NCBI GenBank assembly: GCA_002298165.1 | Contig: DBMI01000028.1 | Span: forward strand, 124,001-188,000 | Origin: Desulfarculales bacterium UBA702 | GTDB taxonomy: Bacteria; Desulfobacterota; Syntrophobacteria; Syntrophobacterales; Syntrophobacteraceae | Length of the DNA: 64,000 nt | Direction: 5' to 3' | Program-made: the position numbers and the translations under genes | Notes under the pieces: generated by a model | What the model saw: only the letters and a program-made list of their open reading frames with translations | What the model was told of the DNA's origin: nothing | Database searches by the model: none | Part shown: positions 54,458 through 63,512 of the stretch, in pieces | Layout of the letters: every line of letters begins with the position of its first letter | How positions within the stretch are numbered: the stretch's first letter is position 1

Positions 54458-55762
54458 CTACGCCTGCGCATTCCCGAATACCCGCTTAAAAATAGCATCG
54501 ACGTTTTTAAGGTGGTAATTGAGGTTGAATATCTCGTCGAGTTCGCCGGGGCCAAGAAGCTTTCCGACATCGGGATCGGCCTTGAGTTCGCTACGGAGTT
54601 CTCCCCGGTTTTCCCATACAGCCATGGCGCGTTTTTGCACGATTTTATATGCATCCTCTCGCGACATTCCCTTCTGTACGAGAGCAAGCATCACCTGCTG
54701 CGAAAAAAAGAGGTTGCCGGTGACATCCATGTTGCGCTTCATGTTTCCGGCAAATACCGTCAGGCGGTCAATGACCCTGGTAAGCCGTGAGAGCATGTAA
54801 TCGAGAAGGATTGTCGAATCCGGACCGATAACTCTTTCCACCGAGGAGTGGCTGATATCGCGCTCGTGCCAAAGAGCCACATTTTCCATGGCTGCCAGTG
54901 CATTTCCGCGAAGAATTCTCGCAAGCCCTGAAAGGTTCTCGGATGCAATAGGATTGCGCTTGTGCGGCATTGCCGATGAGCCTTTCTGCCCGGCCGAAAA
55001 GAACTCCTCGACTTCGCGGATTTCCGTATGCTGGAGAAGACGGATTTCCGTTGCGATCTTTTCGATCGAACAGCCGATCAGGGCAAGTGTTGTGAAAAAA
55101 TGAGCGTGCCTGTCCCGCTGAATGACCTGAGTACTGACTGGCGCGGGATTTAGGTCCAGTTTTCTGCAGACGGCCTCCTCAATTTCGGGTGCAATGTTTG
55201 CGAAAGTACCCACAGCACCTGAAATTTTACCCGCGCGTACCGATTCGCGCGCCTGCAGGAGCCGTTCGCGGTTCCGCTGCATTTCGGCATACCAGACGGC
55301 CAGTTTTAGGCCGAAGGTGATCGGCTCGGCGTGAATGCCGTGCGAGCGACCCATCTCGACAGTCTCTTTGAACTCGAATGCCCTTCGCTTCAGCACGTCC
55401 AAAAGCTTGTCCATATCAGAGACGAGCAGGTCGGATGCCTCGCAAAGGAGCAGCCCAAGAGAGGTGTCGATCACGTCCGAGGAGGTCAGGCCCTCGTGTA
55501 TGAAGCGGGCGGGAGGACCGACAAATTCCGCCACGCTGGTAAGGAACGCGATAACATCGTGCTGGGTTTCGCGCTCGATTTCATCTATTCTCTCTATGTT
55601 GAAATCGGCCTTTTCCTTAATCACCCGGAAATCTTCGGGTGAAATTTGCCCGATTTCGAAACGTGCCTCACAGACCGCGAGTTCGACCTGCAGCCATTTG
55701 CGGTACTTGTTTTCTATGGTCCAGATCCGTCCCATTTCAGGACGAGTGTAGCGCTCGATCAT
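54458..55762 (-). CDS. purB: Adenylosuccinate lyase
   Basis: 434 residues. It acts twice in purine synthesis (SAICAR to AICAR, adenylosuccinate to AMP). MIERYTRPEMGRIWTIENKYRKWLQ at the N-terminus, THDVIAF-like QHDVIAFLTSV, the TSSDVIDTSL block and the signature GSSAMPHKRNP near residue 262 match the type found in Gram-positives and deltaproteobacteria. Single gene. Confidence 0.97.
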   Translation of the reverse strand: MIERYTRPEMGRIWTIENKYRKWLQVELAVCEARFEIGQISPEDFRVIKEKADFNIERIDEIERETQHDVIAFLTSVAEFVGPPARFIHEGLTSSDVIDTSLGLLLCEASDLLVSDMDKLLDVLKRRAFEFKETVEMGRSHGIHAEPITFGLKLAVWYAEMQRNRERLLQARESVRAGKISGAVGTFANIAPEIEEAVCRKLDLNPAPVSTQVIQRDRHAHFFTTLALIGCSIEKIATEIRLLQHTEIREVEEFFSAGQKGSSAMPHKRNPIASENLSGLARILRGNALAAMENVALWHERDISHSSVERVIGPDSTILLDYMLSRLTRVIDRLTVFAGNMKRNMDVTGNLFFSQQVMLALVQKGMSREDAYKIVQKRAMAVWENRGELRSELKADPDVGKLLGPGELDEIFNLNYHLKNVDAIFKRVFGNAQA

Positions 55763-55910
55763 CTTCTCTCTCCAGGTCCCGGCATATCCTCGCCCAAGGA
55801 GCGGGGCGTTAAGGGAAAAAGCGGAAATTCATCAGGGTGATTATAAAAAATGAGTCAATTGCGGCCAATTTCGCCATGTGTACATCCCGTAGCCTTCATT
55901 CTTAGAGGGC

Positions 55911-56858
55911 GTGGAGTTTAGCAGGAAAGAGACTGATCGGAAAGAAAAACCGGAAACATATATAGGGGAGGCGTTTCCAGCCTGCCCTGCTGAACTGGAG
56001 GAACGCTTGCCTTTCCTGGGCGCGCACATGTCAATTGCCGGCGGGGTACAACTCGCATTCGACCGGCTAAAGGAGGTCCGGGGCGAAGCCCTTCAGATGT
56101 TTACCACTAATCACCGTCAATGGAAGGGAAGTGCCCTCTCGCCACAGGCAATCGATCTTTTTAAGATGAAACGGGAAGAAGCCGGGCACATTCCAGTTGC
56201 CTCCCATGCCATCTATCTTATAAATCTCGCTGCTTCGGACCCCGAGATTGCAGGAAAATCGATTATCGCGTTTGCAGAAGAGCTGCGCAGGTGTGATGCG
56301 CTCGGAATCGGCTTTGTTATCATGCATCCAGGTGCTCACCTCGGGGAGGGTTTCGAGCAGGGATTGGAGCGCTTCGTAAAAAACCTCGACCTGTCAATCG
56401 AAAAAGCCGGGACTGAAAAGGTTTCCGTTCTCCTCGAGGTTACGGCAGGCCAGGGATCATGCCTTGGGTCGAACTTCGAGCAGCTAAGCTTTATGCTTCA
56501 AACTTCCAGGTACGGCGGCGCAATGGGGGTTTGCTACGATACCTGCCATGCTTTTGCAGCGGGCTATGATATCCGGACCGAGGGGGCCTACAACATCTCT
56601 ATGGATCGCTTTGATACCATAATCGGGCTGGACAGGCTTAAATTCTTCCATCTGAACGATTCCAAAAAGGGACTCTTTTCGAGAGTGGACCGACACGAGC
56701 ATATCGGAAAAGGAACAATAGGTTTGGAAGGTTTTCGCCTGCTGCTGAATGATCCAAGGTTTCGAAGCCATCCGATGGTTCTTGAGACCCCGAAGGGCAA
56801 GGACCTGGCCGAGGATAAAGAGAATCTGCGCGTGCTTCGATCTCTCATTTTATCGTGA
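55911..56858 (+). CDS. nfo: Endonuclease IV (AP endonuclease)
   Basis: 315 residues from a GTG at 55911. The conserved domain starts at GAHMSIAGGVQLAF near residue 37, so about 30 N-terminal residues are extra and the true start might be later. Zinc-ligand motifs VIMHPGAH, LLEVTAGQGS, YDTCHAFAAGYD and FHLNDSKKGLFSRVDRHEHIGKG are all present. It cuts abasic sites in base excision repair. Confidence 0.95.
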   Translation: MEFSRKETDRKEKPETYIGEAFPACPAELEERLPFLGAHMSIAGGVQLAFDRLKEVRGEALQMFTTNHRQWKGSALSPQAIDLFKMKREEAGHIPVASHAIYLINLAASDPEIAGKSIIAFAEELRRCDALGIGFVIMHPGAHLGEGFEQGLERFVKNLDLSIEKAGTEKVSVLLEVTAGQGSCLGSNFEQLSFMLQTSRYGGAMGVCYDTCHAFAAGYDIRTEGAYNISMDRFDTIIGLDRLKFFHLNDSKKGLFSRVDRHEHIGKGTIGLEGFRLLLNDPRFRSHPMVLETPKGKDLAEDKENLRVLRSLILS

Positions 56859-56878
56859 AATTTAACCTGGAGTAAGCA

Positions 56879-57424
56879 TCACATCCTGCATTCCTTAACC
56901 GCGTCGCAAACATGCGCCAGAATGTCCGAGAAGCTGATCACACCGGCAAGCATTTCGCCTTCCCTCACCAGCAGGTAATCATTTCCGGTAACAACCATGT
57001 GAAACAGTGCTTCGTTGAGCGATGTATTTATATCTATCATCTGGTTTTCGCCCGGAAGTGCCATAATGTTTTTGACCAGAATTTCCCCAGCGGTTTTGCA
57101 AATATCGTCCAGCGCATTCGCCCACAATCCGTGCTTTTTCAACTCCGCTTCAATCCACTCCGCGGATGGCCCCTCCTCCCGGGCGGTCTCCGCAATCTCT
57201 CCGTATCTTGGCTCGAGTCCCTTGATCATACTTCGGAAATCGAGGAATCCGATTATCTGGCTATCTCCGTCCGAAACCAGCGCCGCGGGGCACCTCATAC
57301 CGTATGCAGGGTTGAGTTTTCTGATTTCGCCAATGGCCAGGATTGCCTCGAACAGGGTTGATCCTTCCTCCACAACCGCCAGGTGCCCAACCGATGTCAT
57401 AATGTCTTTGATTTTTTCCTGCAT
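56879..57424 (-). CDS. CBS-domain protein
   Basis: 181 residues from the ATG at 57424, which has a GGGAGG site; an ATG four codons upstream has none. Two CBS-type repeats are apparent: residues 4-70 (IKDIMTSVGHLAVVEEGSTLFEAILAI, GFLDFRSMIKG) and 115-180 (VKNIMALPGENQMIDINTSLNEAL, GVISFSDILAHV), joined by a helical insert. It probably binds an adenine nucleotide. No partner is apparent. Confidence 0.82.
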   Translation of the reverse strand: MQEKIKDIMTSVGHLAVVEEGSTLFEAILAIGEIRKLNPAYGMRCPAALVSDGDSQIIGFLDFRSMIKGLEPRYGEIAETAREEGPSAEWIEAELKKHGLWANALDDICKTAGEILVKNIMALPGENQMIDINTSLNEALFHMVVTGNDYLLVREGEMLAGVISFSDILAHVCDAVKECRM

Positions 57425-57497
57425 TTGCCTCCCCATGGTTTAAGAGCTTCAAGTAAGGTACTCATTAAACCTGCCCGGCTCAAGACGGAGACGTAAG

Positions 57498-57525
57498 ACG
57501 GAATACGGAATACGGAATACGGAAG
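57498..57525. repeat. Short tandem heptamer repeat
   Basis: Four consecutive ACGGAAT units, the last ending in G, followed by purine-rich GGAAGACAGAGGACG sequence. Lies in the spacer between livK and the CBS gene. Probably slippage-generated. Confidence 0.7.
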
Positions 57526-57672
57526 ACAGAGGACGAAAGAGGGAGGAGGGAGGATATCGGAAGACGGATGCGGAGGAAGTTTGCAGGCGCAGGGATTCAA
57601 GGGAAGAATCGGTCATTGCTTTTGTGGTTAATAATTCTTCAGATCCCTTAAATCCCTGCGATTTCCAAATAA

Positions 57673-58800
57673 CTATGGGTTGATGGTGGTCACGAAGACG
57701 AATTTCCCGTCCTGCACCTTGTTTATTACGACGCTCTTTATGGGATTTCCATCCTGCCCCATGGTGATAGTGCCTGAGACACCATGAAAGTCCCTGGTTG
57801 AGGCAAGAGCGTCTCTGATCTTGGCTCCCTCGGTCGATCCCGCTCGCTTTATGGCATCGAGGAGCAAAAAGTAGGCATCGGCGCCTAGCGCGCTGAAGGC
57901 GTCGGCATCTCTTTTGTATTTTTCTTCGAACCGTTTGATAAATTCTTTTGCGCGGTCGGTGCTTGCCGCTTCTTTATGAAAGTGGCCGGTAAAGTACATG
58001 CCCTCAACCGCTTTGCCCCCGATCTGGATCAATTGATCTGCCTGAGCTCCATCGCCGGTCAGGATCGGGACCTTTATGCCCAGATCGGCGGCCTGTTTGG
58101 CCATCAAGGCATCCTCGGTGTAATAGTTGGGGGCGTAAATCAGATCAGGTTTTGTAGCCTGCATTGCTGATAACTGTGCCGAATAGTCCTGGTCACCGGT
58201 TTGAATATAGGTGGTCGAAACGACTTTGCCGCCGAGTGCGGAAAATGCCTTCGTGAAATAGCTGCCGAGCCCGACCGAATAGTCCTGGGCCTGATCGATA
58301 ATCACGGCAGCTGTCAGCGCCTTGAGATTATTTCGCGCAAATTTGGCCGCGACTTCTCCCTGGAAAGGATCGATGAAGCAGGCCCGAAATGCGAATTTCT
58401 TGCCCTGCGTAACTAGAGGGTTTGTGGCAGTCGGACTGACTGAGGGAATTCCGGCCTTTTCCGAAATTGGATTTCCACTCATCGTGTTGCCGCTTATTGC
58501 CTCGCCTATTATTGCGGATACCTTTTCTTTTTCAACCAGCAAGGTAACGGCATTGGCCGATTCGATCCTGTCGCTTTTCGTATCGACCAGAGAAAGGCGA
58601 ATTTTTTTACCAAGTGCCTCGGGTTCCATGGAATTGGCTATCTGAATTCCGGACCACTCCATATCTCCGTAAGCAGCCACGCCTCCTGTCATTGGCAGAT
58701 AAGCACCTATTGAAGTTGTCTCCTGCGCGCCTGCCGGAGCGCCTGAGAGGAGCGAAATAACAAGTAGAGCAACCATGCAAACCGTTCTCGATCCCTTCAT
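57673..58800 (-). CDS. livK: Branched-chain amino-acid ABC transporter substrate-binding protein
   Basis: 375 residues with a signal peptide (about residues 1-25). The type I periplasmic binding fold is indicated by SIGAYLPMTGGVAAYGDMEWSGIQIA, AVTLLVEKEKVSAIIGEAISGNTM and PNYYTEDALMAKQAADLG. It is the only receptor of this class in the window and could serve the livHMGF transporter near 0.5-4 kb or a transporter elsewhere. The gene stands alone. The exact ligand is unknown. Confidence 0.9.
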   Translation of the reverse strand: MKGSRTVCMVALLVISLLSGAPAGAQETTSIGAYLPMTGGVAAYGDMEWSGIQIANSMEPEALGKKIRLSLVDTKSDRIESANAVTLLVEKEKVSAIIGEAISGNTMSGNPISEKAGIPSVSPTATNPLVTQGKKFAFRACFIDPFQGEVAAKFARNNLKALTAAVIIDQAQDYSVGLGSYFTKAFSALGGKVVSTTYIQTGDQDYSAQLSAMQATKPDLIYAPNYYTEDALMAKQAADLGIKVPILTGDGAQADQLIQIGGKAVEGMYFTGHFHKEAASTDRAKEFIKRFEEKYKRDADAFSALGADAYFLLLDAIKRAGSTEGAKIRDALASTRDFHGVSGTITMGQDGNPIKSVVINKVQDGKFVFVTTINP

Positions 58801-59005
58801 GACTCCTCCTGAATTCCCGAATATTCAATCCCGAACTTAAATTCCAACGCAATGTGCTTACTCCAATGGAAGCAGCGCAGTCAACGAAAAACCCGGCCGG
58901 TTAATTACTCATAAGATCACCCTACACAATGGCGTGATTCCATGCTATTTGATAAAATGGCTAGAAATAAGATGTTTTGAGACCCACATCGTCCGTGGAG
59001 ATTAA

Positions 59006-61021
59006 ATGGATCTATTGCTCCAGGATAAATCCTCCCTGACCCAACTCCCACAACCACGCCAGTGCGAAGGGATAACAATCATCGGCCCCGATCTCTTCGC
59101 TGAAGACAACGATGGGAAACTCCTCAGCCCCATTGCTTCCGCTTTTCCAAGATTTCGCGCCATCGTTACACTGCGAGGCATACATGCAACACACGCTGCA
59201 GTACTGATCTCGTACCTGAGAAATAAGATTGCAGGACGCGGCAGGTCTAAACATAATCTGGAACTCGACGATGAAGTATACCGTGACATGGTTCCACTGG
59301 TTTTGCGGAATTCTCTCGTGCTTATCCGTTCGGATTCCGAGGATATGGAGCATATTTTCGATGCGGATAAACTCATCCAGGTTTTTGTGCCAAGGGAGCG
59401 CATCCAGTTTACCGGCTCTGATATGGACGATATCAGGAGAATGCTGCGCAAGCGGGGCGAGAGTTGGCGCATGTGCACCGCCCCGAGATCTGTTCGCGAA
59501 ATAGAGGACTATGTCCGATCGTGCCGCATGCAGGTGAACACGGGCATGACCATTTACTACAGCGCGAGAACCGGCGCAAGGTTTCTCACCTACGAGGAGT
59601 TCATGCGCATAAGGTCTCTTCTTAAAACCGACAGCGCCGAAGCGATTGCCCGTCTAAACGAGATAGCCACACTTTTCGCGCACCGCAACAGCTGGGGGAT
59701 CCGCGAATTGAGCTTTTTCCTTCCGGCAGACAAGATTGTCGATTGTCCTGTGGTTGAGAGAATGGCCTCTATTATCAAATTGCTCGAAGCCGGCCGGGTT
59801 GAGGAAACCCAGGTGATTTTCGACAGCTTTGCCGATAATTTTGCTGAAAGGGCTGGTGCCTCATTGGCCCTTGATGACGAAAAGAACGCCGACTGGCACA
59901 CCACAATGTTTTGCAGGCTATTCAACATCGATGAGCACGAGATGGAGGAATGGGCGCTTGGACTAAGTCCCGAATTCCACCTCAATGTGAAATGGCTTCC
60001 CGGCGGGACTGTTATTAATGGCGAACTGATTTTTGACCCGGTGACAAATCAGAGGGTCAAGGGAATGCTCTCGCATTACTGGAGCAAAACCGGAGGCTGT
60101 CTGTCCATAAATCTTGGGCGGGTTGAACTTTCTCTCACCGCCAGAGACATTTCGGGAGAAGAGCGCGACGTCTACCTGGTAGTGATAACTACAAAAGGTG
60201 GGAGGGAATCCATTCGCCTGGTGCGGCACATGAAATATGATGTACTCCACAGACTTAAGCTGGGGGTCTCAATTCAACAGGCGGTAAGGGACACTTTCAC
60301 ATATCGCAACTATATTGCCGACAGACTTCTCGCGGCGGCTGAACTTGGATTTCCCATCCTAAGCTATAATGAGATAAAAATAGAGGAAGATATCCCTGGG
60401 CTTGGCAAAATTCCCGCATTCTTTTTCGAACGCCAGTACATTCCCGGAATTGTCTCCGACAAAATCCCTCTTGCCTATTATCGAAAGCCCGATTTCATTG
60501 TCGGACTTTCCAGGCTCCTGGGCATAGCGGCCGCATTCACGCTCGTGCTCGGCAGAGCCAGTCCACGCACCGGTAACATCTTCTTCGATGATGGAGACGA
60601 ACTTATTCAGTTCAATAACTCCTCTATTCCGTGGCGGCTGGTCATTATCGAGACTACCGGATCATTCACCAACTGGACAACCCCTCTCATCTCTCTTCTT
60701 CCCCAGTGTATCGAGCGATTCAAAACCCATCTTGCAAAAGCGGCCTCGGGTGGAGTTCATCCAGCAGTGCTGCGGGAGTCGGCTTGCGAATTCGCAGACT
60801 CTCTTGCAGGGAAAATCTCCGATGTCATGGATATCGCATCGACTCTTGCGCTTCGCGAACTCTTTAATGACAGGGCGCGCGAGCAGGGTGGCATAAGGGA
60901 CAGGTGGGAGGGAATACTACGCCGGCTGGACCAGACCTGCACCAGCGCTATAAGGGAACGGATCCTTTCAGGTCCAGAACTCGATTTCAGCTCCTGCGGA
61001 GGCGGGGTCCTTTCCCGCTAG
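59006..61021 (+). CDS. Large cytoplasmic protein of unknown family
   Basis: 671 residues from an ATG with a GGAG site. No signal peptide or transmembrane helix. I do not recognise the family. The N-terminal 250 residues contain two-layer alpha/beta stretches; the middle is acidic with DWHTTMFCRLFNIDEHEMEEWALGL near residue 295. A segment near residue 515 (LGRASPRTGNIFFDDGDELIQFNN) resembles the catalytic/Mg loop layout of protein or sugar kinases but lacks clear invariant residues. The C-terminal 100 residues are helical. Followed by a small zinc-ribbon gene on the other strand. Codon use is normal for the window. Confidence 0.7.
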   Translation: MDLLLQDKSSLTQLPQPRQCEGITIIGPDLFAEDNDGKLLSPIASAFPRFRAIVTLRGIHATHAAVLISYLRNKIAGRGRSKHNLELDDEVYRDMVPLVLRNSLVLIRSDSEDMEHIFDADKLIQVFVPRERIQFTGSDMDDIRRMLRKRGESWRMCTAPRSVREIEDYVRSCRMQVNTGMTIYYSARTGARFLTYEEFMRIRSLLKTDSAEAIARLNEIATLFAHRNSWGIRELSFFLPADKIVDCPVVERMASIIKLLEAGRVEETQVIFDSFADNFAERAGASLALDDEKNADWHTTMFCRLFNIDEHEMEEWALGLSPEFHLNVKWLPGGTVINGELIFDPVTNQRVKGMLSHYWSKTGGCLSINLGRVELSLTARDISGEERDVYLVVITTKGGRESIRLVRHMKYDVLHRLKLGVSIQQAVRDTFTYRNYIADRLLAAAELGFPILSYNEIKIEEDIPGLGKIPAFFFERQYIPGIVSDKIPLAYYRKPDFIVGLSRLLGIAAAFTLVLGRASPRTGNIFFDDGDELIQFNNSSIPWRLVIIETTGSFTNWTTPLISLLPQCIERFKTHLAKAASGGVHPAVLRESACEFADSLAGKISDVMDIASTLALRELFNDRAREQGGIRDRWEGILRRLDQTCTSAIRERILSGPELDFSSCGGGVLSR

Positions 61022-61058
61022 CCAGGCTGCGCGCAAAAGGACCCATCGATCAGCTCAA

Positions 61059-61166
61059 TTATTTCTCTTTATGCGATAGCGGCTGTCCGCATTCAGTGCA
61101 CTTGCCGCTGGAATTAACGCAGGGGTTTTTCTTTACCTGTTGACCGCAAATTGGGCATTTATCCAT
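61059..61166 (-). CDS. 35-residue zinc-ribbon protein
   Basis: A short gene with a strong GGAGGTGAG ribosome binding site. The peptide has CPICGQ at the start and CTECGQ near residue 23, plus one further Cys, a CxxC-CxxC rubredoxin-type zinc knuckle. It is highly basic (KVKKN, HKEK). It ends 38 bases from the stop of the convergent 671-residue gene. Small proteins of this kind are frequent but uncharacterised. Confidence 0.75.
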   Translation of the reverse strand: MDKCPICGQQVKKNPCVNSSGKCTECGQPLSHKEK

Positions 61167-61481
61167 TCCACTCACCTCCCCTCTTTTGTTTTTGAAGAAA
61201 TTCCCGAATTTGACTCTTACCAAAAATGTTAAGAACAGGCCCGAGAACCTGTCAAACTGAGCAACTCTCAGATGAAGGTCTCCTCCATTGGGTAAACTGG
61301 AGAGAGATTGCCTCTTAATGGTAGTTTGCCCGTGTGCCGGAACGCTTATTACCTTCCCGTAGTCGCTCTAAATGTTGGTCCTCACGTGAAATCTTGGTGT
61401 TTTCAATTAAGCGGCGTTCTGATATAGGAGATGGGCTTCGCAGAAGTTTCAAGAACGGTTTTGCCGGCAGAAGGGAATTGA
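61167..61481. other. Intergenic region upstream of hpnA
   Basis: About 315 bases between the divergent zinc-ribbon gene and hpnA. An AAGGGAATT ribosome binding site for hpnA is at the end. No promoter could be fixed. Confidence 0.35.
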
Positions 61482-62474
61482 ATGCCCACCGCATTCGTCA
61501 CAGGAGCGACAGGATTCATCGGACACCACGTGGCAGCCGCCTTGGTTAGCAGGGGGTGGTCCGTAAAGGCGCTTCGCCGCCCCGACTCCGCTCATCCCGT
61601 AGCACTCGATGGAGTTGATTGGAAAACGGGCGACCTTAGAAACCCCGACCAGCTTGCCGGGGCAATCGAAGGATCCGACGCGCTCTACCACGTGGCTGCG
61701 GACTACAGGCTCTGGGCCAGAGATTCCGCTGAAATCTACGAAACCAACGTCAATGGAACGGTAAACATTCTTAGTGCCGCACTGGCAGCCGGAGTAGACC
61801 GCGTCGTTTACACCAGCAGCGTAGGCGCTCTCGGCCTCAACGCCGATGGATCGCCCGCGGACGAAAGAACACCCGTATCCCTGGGGGATATGGTCGGTCA
61901 TTACAAAAGATCAAAGTTTTTAGCCGAGCGGGAAGCTGAAAAGTTCCTCGATAAGGGACTCAAAATATTTTTCGTGCATCCCAGCACACCTGTTGGACCC
62001 TGCGACCATAAACCCACCCCGACAGGCAAGATCATCCTGGATTTTTTAAACCGCAAAATGCCCGCCTACATCGATACCGGGCTAAATCTTGTCGATGTGC
62101 GAGATGTGGCGGAAGGACACTGCCTGGCGCTTGAGCGGGGCAGACCGGGTGAAAAATACATCCTTGGGAACCTTAATCTCAGCCTTTCCCAAATCCTTGT
62201 ACTGCTGGAAAAAATTTCAAAGCTGCCTGCACCGCGAATCCGGCTCCCCTACAAACCTATTCTTTTTATTGCCGGAATTTTCCATTTTGTTTCAATTATT
62301 ACTCGTCGGGAACCCCTTATCCCATTCGAAGGCGTACGCATGGCGAAAAAGAAGATGTTTTTCGATCCTTCCAAAGCCGTTCGGGAACTGGGGATGCCGC
62401 AAACACCCATCGAAACCGCACTCACCGATGCGGTCTCCTGGTTTTACGAAAACGGATATGTTCTGAACAGGTAA
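61482..62474 (+). CDS. hpnA: Hopanoid-associated sugar epimerase HpnA
   Basis: 330 residues, an extended short-chain dehydrogenase/reductase. The NAD-binding motif VTGATGFIGHHVAAALVSRG opens the chain, the active-site YxxxK is in GHYKRSKFLAE near residue 140, and HPSTPVGPCDHKPTPTGKII is the HpnA block. Hopanoid linkage is inferred from the adjacent hpnH. It may act on the ribose-derived side chain of bacteriohopanepolyols. Confidence 0.88.
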   Translation: MPTAFVTGATGFIGHHVAAALVSRGWSVKALRRPDSAHPVALDGVDWKTGDLRNPDQLAGAIEGSDALYHVAADYRLWARDSAEIYETNVNGTVNILSAALAAGVDRVVYTSSVGALGLNADGSPADERTPVSLGDMVGHYKRSKFLAEREAEKFLDKGLKIFFVHPSTPVGPCDHKPTPTGKIILDFLNRKMPAYIDTGLNLVDVRDVAEGHCLALERGRPGEKYILGNLNLSLSQILVLLEKISKLPAPRIRLPYKPILFIAGIFHFVSIITRREPLIPFEGVRMAKKKMFFDPSKAVRELGMPQTPIETALTDAVSWFYENGYVLNR

Positions 62475-62516
62475 GCCCGGTAATTGTGAGGCTTACGGAA
62501 GGAAATTGAGGTTGTA

Positions 62517-63512
62517 ATGCGCTTTCCAATCACCTTGTACGCGTCAATGACAAAATATTTAATGGGCATGAAGCTTCTCGGTCAGGAGCGGTTCCCATTG
62601 GTTCTTATGCTAGAGCCTACCCACAGGTGCAATTTAACCTGCGCGGGCTGCGGCAGGATTCGCGAATATCACGAAACCCTCACCAATGAAATGTCGTACG
62701 CCGACTGCATTCGAGCAGTCGAGGAAGCGGGTGCTCCCGTTGTAACGATCACAGGCGGAGAACCCCTTCTCTACTCGCGGGTGGATGAACTCGCGCGTGA
62801 AGTCCTTGCTCGCGGAAAGCATGTTTACTTTTGCACCAACGGAATGCTCTTGGAAGAGTCACTTGACCGGTTCCGCCCCAGTTCTAATTTTACCTGGAAT
62901 GTGCACTTCGACGGGACCGAACCTGTGCATGATGCGATCATCGGAAGGCCGGGAGGTTTTCAGAAGGCCCTGGCGGGAGTCAGGGCTGCAAAGGCTGCCG
63001 GGTTTCGTGTCAGCACCAATACAACAGTTTACCGGGAGACCTCGGTACCCGATCTTGAGCTTCTTTTCGGACAACTTGCCACGGCCGGTGTGGACGGAAT
63101 TCTCGTGGCGCCGGGGTTCAGCTATGAAGATGTAATACGGGACGTTTTCATGACCCGGCGCGAGATTATGAACAAGTTCAAGGAGATCCGCACATGGGGA
63201 AAACGCTTCCCCATAATAAGCAATCCACTCTATCTCGAATTCCTGGCAGGAGGTCGCTCACTTAAGTGCACCCCGTGGGGAAATCCGACCCGGAACCCGA
63301 GTGGCTGGAAATCCCCCTGCTATCTTATAACCGATACACATTATCCGACCTTTGCCGAGCTTATGGCAAAAACCGACTGGGAACACTATGCCTCCGGAGC
63401 GGACCCGCGCTGCGAGCAATGCATGGTGCACTGCGGGTTTGAACCTACCATAGTGCGCCAGCTCGGAGGCTGGGACCTAGTACGCATGATCTGGTGGAAC
63501 GTTTATGCCTGA
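62517..63512 (+). CDS. hpnH: Adenosyl-hopene transferase HpnH (radical SAM)
   Basis: 331 residues. The radical SAM motif is in EPTHRCNLTCAGCGRIREY near residue 32 (CX3CX2C), and further Cys residues lie near the end (KSPCYLITD, CEQCMVHCGFEP). HpnH joins 5'-deoxyadenosine to diploptene, the first committed step to bacteriohopanepolyols. It begins 42 bases after hpnA and overlaps the next gene. Confidence 0.92.
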   Translation: MRFPITLYASMTKYLMGMKLLGQERFPLVLMLEPTHRCNLTCAGCGRIREYHETLTNEMSYADCIRAVEEAGAPVVTITGGEPLLYSRVDELAREVLARGKHVYFCTNGMLLEESLDRFRPSSNFTWNVHFDGTEPVHDAIIGRPGGFQKALAGVRAAKAAGFRVSTNTTVYRETSVPDLELLFGQLATAGVDGILVAPGFSYEDVIRDVFMTRREIMNKFKEIRTWGKRFPIISNPLYLEFLAGGRSLKCTPWGNPTRNPSGWKSPCYLITDTHYPTFAELMAKTDWEHYASGADPRCEQCMVHCGFEPTIVRQLGGWDLVRMIWWNVYA

